64,000 nucleotides of DNA from assembly GCA_030512295.1 (NCBI GenBank), contig JAULSR010000011.1, positions 744,001-808,000 on the forward strand, read 5' to 3'. The stretch comes from Bombardia bombarda (lineage: Eukaryota; Ascomycota; Sordariomycetes; Sordariales; Lasiosphaeriaceae). Positions 56,287 to 64,000 of the stretch are shown here, one piece after another; position 1 is the stretch's first letter; every line of letters begins with the position of its first letter. Position numbers and translations under genes: made by a program. Under the pieces are notes generated by a model. That model was not told where the DNA came from, did no database searches, and saw only the letters and a list, made by a program, of their open reading frames with translations.

Positions 56287-58185
56287 TCAAACTGCAACAC
56301 CTCCATCGTCGTCGTCATCATCATCATCAACGCCATCAAAGTCTTTGTCAATCCCAACCACCTCAACCTCCTCACCATCTGACCCCTTACCGTTCCCAGG
56401 CATTGTCAGAAGAGTTGAAAAAGACTCCACACTCCGACTAACGTCAAAGATACTTCCTTCAGAGTCATTCCCATCAGGACCAGACTCCAGATCAAGATCA
56501 TCTATCATGGTGGTCAAGTCGTCGTCGTCGTCGCCATCACCGATCATCCCCATCGAGCTTCCCGAATCCGTGCTATTTAACGGATCACTCGGGTCCGTGT
56601 TGGAGTCGCGAGGCTTTCTGGTGACCACTTGAGTATCAATCGTTTCAAAGGCGACGTTTCTGATGGACGCAATGATGTGGTCGACGATATTGTTCCTCGT
56701 CTTCAGGGCAGCGGGGCCATCGCTCTTGTAGATGTCTGGTACTCGCCAGTTGTAGTAGAGGTTGAGGTGTGATGGCCGGACCTGCACGCCGCTTGGATGG
56801 GCGTCGAAATACAACTTGCAAAGACGGCATGTGGGCTTGCTGCAGCCAATGTATTTGCCGAACTCGGACTCCCCGTAGAAGCGGATGCGCTCGTTGTTTT
56901 TGCTCTCCTCTCGGAGAATGGAGTCAAGAAGGTTCACTTCAACGTGAACATACGGCTGAAAGTTCTTTGGTTTGTGAAGGACTTTCATCTTGGCGTCAAT
57001 GTCGTAGGCTTTTGGTTTCTTCCTGGATGGTTGACAGCTTTCTGTGCTGACGATCTCCTTGATATTACTGTCAAGGGCTAGATCTTGAAGCTTCTTTGCG
57101 TGTTCTTGGTATCTCGTTATTCTCCCAGGGTCGGAGGTCATACGGCTGATGATCTTTGATGCTTGAGACCGAACAATGGGTGTCTCACCCAGCGGACTGG
57201 ACGGAACAAAGGTTACGATGAAGTCGTCGAAGAGAATAGGGTGCCGTTTTCTCATAGAGATGAGGACCTTGACAGCAATGTAGTACGACTCAAGGCGACC
57301 CATGGCGTGGCGAAATTTCGACCATGAACTTTGGTTGGCAGGATCAGCGTCTTGTCTGGCCTTGATGCGGATGAACTCTTCAAAGTCTGAGTGGTAAAGC
57401 CGATCAATGGCTCGCAGCAACGTTTCCCCAGATTGAGAGACTGTCTGGTTTCAGTGTTTCTGATACACGTGGTAGAGTTAATGCAGAAGCTTACATTGAT
57501 GATTATCGATTTTGTCGTCTTCGGTTGCAGTTATTGCAAGTTCCTTTAGGATCTGCAAACTTGATGCAAATAAGGCTAGGTGATGATAAACGTACGTTAG
57601 GTTGTTAGTGTATTTCCCCAAGACTGATCAATATGGTAAGGGGCTCTTGTTACCTTGATCAGTTCCTTCCCTGTTGCATGCGTCGATACAAAAGTCACAC
57701 TTTTCCAACAAGGTGCCGATGTAAAGCCTGATCGCTTGCCGGCTGAATGACATCACCTTCTGCAGGATCTGCGAAAAGATTGACTTGGAGTTGTCCCAGT
57801 TTTTCTTCTTCAATTCACTGTCAGTCGCCTTTCCCAACCTGGTCAAGATTGAAGCAATGTATTCTTGAACTCCAACCAGGGCCTGGTAGTCCCTGTTGTT
57901 CGACGCAAATCGATACTCGATGACATTGGGCTGCAAGACGGCAAATGAAGTGACGGTATCGCCTCCAACCGCACTGTCGGATATCTGGCCCAGCTTGTCG
58001 ACGAAGCAGAAGAAGGCATCCTTCGGAGACTTGTGAGAGTCTGTTTCGAGGTCCGGTGTTCTTGTGTTCTTGTACTTGTGGTTGACTTGGATCAAACAAT
58101 AAAGTAGAACGATAGGCTCGTAGAGACATTTGCTACGGCTTGGCTCCAATGGCAATGGATCTTCAGTCTGAGCACTGTGGTCCAT
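56287..58185 (-). CDS. OTT_1508-like deaminase-domain protein, 588 aa
   Basis: Exons 58185-57654, 57575-57495 and 57440-56287 join in frame to 588 residues. The first intron contains a perfect ACTAAC branch site. The second uses the more distal of two AG sites; the nearer one gives a stop. The middle region carries the cytidine-deaminase-like signature: YVHVEVNLL (H-x-E, zinc ligand and proton shuttle), then YIGCSKPTCRLCKLYF (the two zinc Cys as C-x2-C), then HLNLYYNWRVPDI. This matches the fungal-expanded OTT_1508-like deaminase family; substrates are unknown and some members are linked to toxin or conflict systems in bacteria. The N-terminal 200 residues are helical. The C-terminal 130 residues are Asp/Ser-rich, ending in a nine-Asp run and GGVAV, so likely disordered. 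Confidence 0.82.
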
Positions 58186-59474
58186 GATGTCAGAATTTGA
58201 ATGGAGGGACGAGGACGGATGTGGGTGCTTGCAAGGGTTTTGAGGATCATGAAAGAAAATGAAGTGTCATAACATATGGGTGTCAAGGACATACATAAAC
58301 CAAGAGCCAGAAACACAGCTAGATTCTGTAGAGTTCCATGGAGATCTTGGTTGTTGTAGTTGTGGAGCTGGGTTTATTGCCTGATGGCTGTCGTGCGGGC
58401 GGCGCACCCAACCTGGCGCAGTCAATCACATCCGCAAGGCGTACATGCAGGAGGCCAGACGGAGGCCGAACAGTGAGGGACAAGGCACTCTTGGGAAAGT
58501 AAAGATTTGATCAGGCACCCGACGACGGGAAGGAAATCTTGACGCAGTTGAGAAACTTGAAACGGGGTTAAGTTTTGACGAGTCGACTGCAGGCTCGGGG
58601 GGATGGCTTGTCGGTCGCTCTTGCCGTTGTAACACTCGTCCCATTTCCCAATGACATCAAATAGAATTTAAACCTTAACAAAATTTGCTTTGCACATATT
58701 CCCCGATACTGGCGAACCATCGCGGCCTTTCCCGACTGCCTTACCTTGCCATGCCACGCACCATTGTAGGCCTCGCTGCCGGCCCTTCCGGCCTCACTGT
58801 CGGCCTCACCATTTCGACGTCTGACAAAGTCGACTGGCCTCATCTTTCAGACCCATCAGACATTTCTGGGGCATACGGCTGGCCTCATCCTCAGTGCTGC
58901 GGATGTGCGTGCGTCACTGGCTGGATGCAACAGCCTCGAGCGAAAATAACGTCTATTTGAGCTTCAAAGAACCTGGCATTCAACATGGAAAGCTCTTGCT
59001 TACCAACTCAACCCTCTCACAAATTCAATCCTAAGCACCTTATAATCTTCTCGCCTTAGCATCATTAGCAAGCACCTGCAATATCGAGACCTTTACCCGC
59101 AAGTTGTGACTAGGCGCAGCAGACTCAGTCCCCGGGGGAAGAGCAAGATAACCACACCGATCACCCATCCCCCATCCGACAGCTCTTGTCGCCTTACAAA
59201 CACCAAATCCGCATTGAGCAAGCCCAGACGGTACAACTTGAGGTACCCACATTGTGTTTGATGCACCGTAAGACACCCTTTAACATAACCACTACCTACC
59301 CATTCCGGCCCTACAGGTCAACCGAAGGGGTAATTTATAAAACTAACCAACCAGCTCCTACAGCCTATCAATTCCCGTTGTTTCCTGCGTGCGAAGAGTC
59401 GACACCTCTTGATACCACCTTTGTGTGGCCAGTTCAATTTGATCCCTGGACTTGCATGCCCCGGAGCGTCAGAC
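58186..59474. other. Intergenic, divergent promoters
   Basis: About 1.3 kb between the divergent deaminase-like and zinc-finger genes. Short overlapping frames only (58568-58843 minus, 58685-58960 plus), none supported. Confidence 0.5.
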
Positions 59475-60453
59475 ATGCCTTCAGGCCATTCGTCGTCGTC
59501 GAGGGACCCGAAGAAAAAGTCCAAAGGGAAGTCCAGTTCCGCTGGAGACCACCCTTACACGACTGAGCAGGAGGGGGATGGGACCATCGACCCACGGGTC
59601 CTTGACTTGTCGGGTCCAAATACCTATTATTATCCCACTTCGCAGTATCCAGAAACCACTTCTTCATACTACACGTCCTCTCCTTACACAAACGATTCCA
59701 CAAGCTTTAACTCTGACCCATATTCTTACTACCCGAACGATCTTCACAGCCAACAGAACCAAAACGCTGGGCAGGGATACTTTAACGACATTTTCACTGC
59801 CACCAGCAACGATACTTCACAGCCAGAGGCATACCCCAGCCACGATTCGAGATCGTAGGGATCGAATCTCGCTCAGTATAACATGGTTGCAAGCCCACCA
59901 GCCGACAACATCGACCCATCTCTGGGATTCTCCGACTTATCAATCAACCACCAAGACAACACATTGATATCGTCCTACTGGCAACCTCCTTCAGATACAG
60001 CCAGCTTCACTCCTGACCCCAATTACCTTGCGAGCCCTTCAACTGTATTTCAATCTCTACCACCTCCAGACGAGCCTGGCGAGAGCTCAGCCTCTGCATC
60101 CAATCAAGCTCTGCTGTATACTTGTAATCAGTGCGGCAAGTCCTTCAAGCGGACGTGCGATCTAACGTGAGTCAATACAATTATTCTCGCTTGATCATCT
60201 TACCATCCAACAGCTAACGCAAACACAATGCAGCAAACACCAACAAAATCACACGAAGCCTCGAGTGTGCAAGCATTGTCCTGCAGGTAGTGCCCAAACG
60301 AAAGACCTGAACAGACACATGTGGGTTCATCACCCAGTCGAGGCTCGAGATCAGGGCATCCCAGACCAGCAAGATGAGTGCGAGTGCGGCTACAAGGGTA
60401 GATATGACAATGTCAAACGACACAGGGATCTTCTTGGTCATCCAAAACCCTGA
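59475..60453 (+). CDS. C2H2 zinc-finger protein, 303 codons with one in-frame TAG
   Basis: Exons 59475-60166 and 60234-60453 (67-nt intron, GTGAGT...GCAG). From the ATG (MPSGHSSSSRDPKKKSKGKS) the frame encodes a Tyr/Ser/Thr-rich region. It meets TAG at codon 128 (59856-59858) and continues open in the same frame through 175 more codons. The part after the stop has the same Ser/Pro/Tyr character (NIDPSLGFSDLSINHQ), then three zinc fingers: CNQCGKSF...HQQNH, CKHC...HMWVHH and CECGYKG...HRDLLGH, the first split by the intron. By analogy this is a nuclear DNA-binding protein. If translation stops at the TAG no finger is made. If it starts at the next ATG (59883) a 167-residue finger protein results. 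The basic KKKSKGK start could be a nuclear signal. Confidence 0.7.
59844..59868 (+). other. Inverted repeat enclosing the in-frame TAG
   Basis: GATTCGA at 59844-59850 pairs perfectly with TCGAATC at 59862-59868 across an 11-nt loop that contains the TAG. A hairpin in the mRNA is possible. Seven base pairs can arise by chance. Confidence 0.5.
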
Positions 60454-60980
60454 AATGGTGTGGAGTTTGGGTGATGTGTGAAGGAGGTTACCAAGTGGAA
60501 GATTGTTTACTTTCATTATATTTCCCTTTTCTCGTTTCGTTTCTTTGGCTCCAGTACTGTTCTTTGGTTCTTTTACACGTTTTAGCTGCTATTTGGTATG
60601 TTCTGTTCACTTTCTTTTGGTGCCTGGACAGAAGATACGTCATGACGGATTTCTCTTCTCGGTTAAGGCCTCTTCTTTCTTTGTGTCGCGTCTCCTTCTC
60701 CCATCTATCCTTCTCAGGTTCTTTTATATTTAATTACCTCTTGACATGACTTTTATGAACACGGTCGAATGGAGGATATGGACAGGCTTGATTAGTGTCG
60801 TTCCTTTTCGATAAAACAAAATAAAACCCCAACACTCTTTTGGATAACTAGTCTTCCAACATCATCAACGAATATGAACCGCCCAACCGCTAGTTTTGAA
60901 TGAAGAATACCTCCCTAGATCATCTGAATCGCTCGATGAGTCATTCCTCTCTATCCAGCTTATTCGTGTTCAACCCCACA
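60454..60980. other. Convergent 3' region, T-rich, no gene
   Basis: About 0.5 kb, pyrimidine-rich on the plus strand (many TTTCTTT and TTCTC tracts), between the convergent zinc-finger and amylase genes. Presumably 3' UTRs. Confidence 0.5.
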
Positions 60981-63121
60981 CTAATTTCCAACATCTAAAC
61001 CCTCAAGGCCCTTCTCAAGCATCGCTTCTCGCTCCTTCTGCTGGAACCCAAAGATGTCGTAGCCACTGCAACTCCGAGTTAGCAAAGCTCCAACCAACAA
61101 CCGCTACCCAAAACAAACTTACAACACAAACCCATCCACCATCTCCCTCCCCTGCGCCACCCGATTGACCCAAACAGACACACTTCTAGGCGCCACCGGG
61201 AACTCTCCACACCCATCCCCATCAATAACCACCTTCCCAGGACACCACCTCAACACATCCGTCCACACCTCACCAGCATGTCTCCTACCCACACACATAG
61301 GCTTCGTCGCACACTCCCACGCATTCGTCATCACAACCGCCAGCCCATCGCCGCCAGACCGTGCGGGGTGACCACAGCGGACGAACCCGATGCAATGTGG
61401 CTGGTCAAAGTAATCGACCTGTGTGCCGTAGGCCCAGAGCTGGCGGGCGAGCATCATCTTGGGCACGACGGCGCCGCCTGAGGTCGGGAGAACGAAGTTG
61501 CTGTGGTCGGGTCTCGGGTGCTGCCCGAAGGAGCCGTAGAGGTCGGACCAGAAGACGCAGGGGAGGCCGGCGTTGGCGCGAAGGAGGATGAGGGCGTAGG
61601 CGAGGGGGATGAAGAAAGGGGCTACTGGTGTCTAGGGGTTTGTTAGTGCGGGTATTGGTATGGGGCACGCTCGGGACTTGGTGCGTACCTCGAGAGACTG
61701 GCCGGCTTGCTACAGTCAGAGTTTAGCGATTTGATCAAATGTAGAGAGACTAGAGATGGACGCTTACCGTGTCGTGGTTAACAACAAAGGTCTATCGTTT
61801 GTCGTCAAGTTAGCAAAACACAAACACAAAAGCGAAGGAGCAAAACCCACAACAGCATTATTCGGCTTCCAAACAACCAGCGCATCATCAAACACCGTCC
61901 GCAAATCCCCCTTCTCCTCCTTCAGTGACACCTTGCTAAAGTTTATCACCAGCTGCACATCAAACAGCGACATGCGATGGTTCATGTACTCGATATACCG
62001 CGCCAGGAACTCCGAGTCCTCGCGCCAGTACTCGCCGACGATGAACCAGTCAGGGTCAACCTGCTGGTCAATGTGCATCAGCAGGTCGCGCAGGAACTCG
62101 AAGCTGAAGTGCTTGATGGCATCCAGGCGCATGCCGCCCAGCCGGATCTGCCTCGACAGCCACCAGGTCCAGTAGAAGATGTCGCGCCGAACGTCGGGGT
62201 GCTTGTGGTCGATGTCTGCAAACATTCTGGGGAGGGGTTGTTAGCTGAGATCAACATCCCTTAAAAACAGAACAAAAAAGCGACAAACAAATAATCGTAA
62301 TTCCCCAACTCCTCATCCACATCCTGCGCCCACTCCTTCCCCTCAAACTTCCACACCCCCTTCTCCCCCCTTCTCGAGTCATAGTCAATCCCCGTAAAGT
62401 GCTCCTTGTTCCACTTCATCGGGCTGTACTTGCCCGCCCTGCCGGGAAACTCATATCCCGTCCAGGCCTCGATCTCTCTCATCCCTCCCCCTTTCGCCCC
62501 CTCTCCGTCTCTCCTATTCTCATCCTGCCCCCTACTTCCCCGTCTCACCACCCTCCGATCCCCGTCCTCAACCCTCACCGCCCTCACCACGTCACTATAA
62601 TCCGCCGCCGCCTTGTGATTCAGCACCGCATCAAACAGCACCTTGACCCCGTACCTCCCCGCCACATCTGCCATCTCGCCCAGCTCCTCCCTGGTCCCCC
62701 ACTTCGTCCCCCGCCCGCCCTTTTGCTCAAACTCGCCCAGGTCGTACAGGTCATAAATGTCATACCCGTTGCCCGTCGGCCAGGACGCCTTGCACGCGGG
62801 CGGGATCCAGAGAGAGGTGATGCCGAGGGCGGCCAGCGCGGGGATGGCGCGGGAGAGCCGGCGCCAGTGGGGCTCGGTTTTGTCAGAGGCAGTGGGGGCG
62901 GGGAGGTACCATTCGAAGCCTTGGAGCATGGTTTGGTTGGTTGGTGGCGGGGGGCTGTGGTCGGGGATGAGGAGGGGGTTCGGGAGGGTGGAATGGAGAT
63001 GGCGGGTGCGGAGGGGGCGGAGGAGGGAGGAGGACCAGTTTGGTTGGCCGGGACGGGGGGCGGCGGGGGAGGAGGGGAGGGAGGTGGGTTGGGGGGAGGG
63101 GAGGTTGAGGAAGGCCGACAT
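60981..63121 (-). CDS. GH13 alpha-amylase, intracellular type, 615 aa, six exons
   Basis: Exons 63121-62289, 62226-61851, 61791-61768, 61709-61689, 61631-61123 and 61065-60981 join in frame to 615 residues. There is no signal peptide (MSAFLNLPSPQPT). GH13 regions are all present: I DAVLNH, II GMRLDAIKH (nucleophile Asp), III FIVGEYW (acid/base Glu) and IV FVVNHDT. Two micro-exons of 24 and 21 nt encode TFVVNHDT and QAGQSLE, so region IV depends on micro-exon splicing. NYDYLMFADIDHKHPDVR and the lack of secretion match the GH13_5-like cytoplasmic amylases of fungi, which act on glycogen or cell-wall alpha-glucan primers. The last intron (GTAAGT, GCTAAC, GCAG) places the only stop of the unspliced reading inside its donor; splicing adds 28 residues (GYDIFGFQQKEREAML and so on). 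The charged insert at about 180-212 (RRVVRRGSRGQDENRR) is variable-looking. Confidence 0.92.
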
Positions 63122-63849
63122 TTTTTGGTGGGTTGGTAGAAGATAATAAAGGAGGTAATGAATGGGTGTTGAAACGAACAGGTGTTGTGCCGCCTGTGCG
63201 TCGGGTTGTCGGTCAGTGTGTTGGTGTTTGATGTAAAGCTGGGACGAACCCGCTAGATATTAGCTCCCCGATGGAGCAAAAAAGAGTGGACGGTGAGACT
63301 TGACATGGAGGCTCGATTGGGCATTGATGACCCGCTACAAGAAATGAGGTGTCGCTTCGTTGACCATGGCTTGGAGCAATATGTGAGTTTATTGACGGTC
63401 GTGTCGGTAATAGATATTCCTGAAACTTCAAACCATAAAATGGTCGTCGAGTTGTGATTGTTGCATTTCGCCTTGTTCAAACGTTTTCGGTATTTGAATG
63501 AGATGTCGTTTGGACGTTGAGATGCAAGCCTTCCGCAATTCTTGGGCAACTGAGTATTTCGTAGCTTTAGCGCTAAGCTAGCGTTAGCTGCAGTGAGCTG
63601 GTTGCGGCACCACCCGACTTTTCCATTCGCCGCCACGGTTCAGCGGAACATCTCCACCTCTCTGGCGGGTAAACGGGAATCGGGATATCAAGATGCGCCT
63701 GAGAGCTATCCTCCGCAAATTTGTATACACACTGCTAAGTTCTCAGAATCGCAACATCGCAAGCCATGTTAGGGCTGAGTACCCGGCCCACACACTCCAC
63801 CGACATAAATCACTCAACCGACCATATCTTTCACAAATCAACAACTACA
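63122..63849. other. Intergenic, no supported gene
   Basis: About 0.7 kb between the amylase start and the tRNA gene. Overlapping short frames on the minus strand (63213-63636) have no domain. Confidence 0.5.
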
Positions 63850-63920
63850 GCATCAGTGGTTTAGTGGTAAAATCCATCGTTGCCATCGATGGGCCCCGTG
63901 TTCGATTCACGGCTGATGCA
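63850..63920 (+). tRNA. tRNA-Gly (anticodon GCC)
   Basis: 71 nt. The acceptor stem GCATCAG pairs perfectly with CTGATGC, followed by discriminator A. The D-arm contains TGGTTTAGTGGTA (A box). The anticodon stem CATCG/CGATG encloses loop TTGCCAT, anticodon GCC. The T-arm reads CCGTGTTCGATTCACGG (B box GTTCGATTC). No intron. A T-rich stretch (tttgtttatctttt) follows, suitable for RNA polymerase III termination. Confidence 0.95.
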
Positions 63921-63934
63921 TTTGTTTATCTTTT
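63921..63934 (+). terminator. Pol III terminator-like T-rich tract after tRNA-Gly
   Basis: TTTGTTTATCTTTT directly follows the tRNA 3' end. The TTTT run fits a pol III stop. Confidence 0.5.
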
Positions 63935-64000
63935 GCCACTCCCGAATAGGTCTTCAAGTTGAAGTTAGTTTTGGTTTTGAACACGATTTAATCGGTTATT

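Overview
The window is nuclear DNA of a filamentous ascomycete (Pezizomycotina, most likely a Sordariomycete). The evidence is short GT-AG introns of about 50-140 nt, widely spaced monocistronic genes on both strands, a fungal PalA/RIM20 gene, a fungal rhodopsin-like membrane protein, a melanin-type hydroxynaphthalene reductase very close to those of plant-pathogenic Sordariomycetes, P450s, small secreted proteins, and intergenic TACCTAGGTA-like words.

Layout. 0.6-5.5 kb: a huge low-complexity repeat protein (-). 8.1-9.9 kb: a cytochrome P450 (-). 14.0-16.9 kb: PalA/RIM20, alkaline-pH signalling (+). 17.8-23.6 kb: an accessory stretch with a secreted four-cysteine protein (+), an SDR (+), a secreted six-cysteine protein in three exons (-) and a second P450 (-). 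24.8-32.5 kb: a housekeeping block of Nup42-type nucleoporin (+), the CUE-domain ribosome-quality-control protein Cue3/ASCC2 (-), ribosomal protein uS10/RPS20 (+) and a gamma-butyrobetaine-hydroxylase-like dioxygenase (-). 33-37 kb: a small ORF and a zinc-motif protein with an in-frame stop (+). 38.4-39.9 kb: trihydroxynaphthalene reductase (-). 45.2-47.4 kb: an aromatic amino acid ammonia-lyase (+). 47.9-51.2 kb: a small unknown protein and a seven-helix rhodopsin-domain protein (-). 55.5-58.2 kb: a 57-residue ATPase-inhibitor-like protein and an OTT_1508-like deaminase (-). 59.5-60.5 kb: a C2H2 zinc-finger gene with an in-frame stop (+). 61.0-63.1 kb: an intracellular-type GH13 alpha-amylase (-). 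63.85 kb: tRNA-Gly(GCC).

I see no contiguous biosynthetic cluster. The P450s, SDR, hydroxynaphthalene reductase and ammonia-lyase are specialised-metabolism or stress genes mixed with housekeeping genes.

The most unusual signal is coding interruptions in otherwise good genes. Two conserved enzymes (ammonia-lyase, dioxygenase) lose frame by exactly one C within a C homopolymer in their conserved cores. PalA and the large repeat protein also change frame at C/G runs. Two further genes carry a single in-frame stop (TAA, TAG) followed by clearly coding sequence in the same frame. The frameshifts look most like homopolymer errors in the assembly. The two stops could be errors, nonsense mutations or readthrough sites. 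Exon structures given below were built by hand and checked for frame closure.
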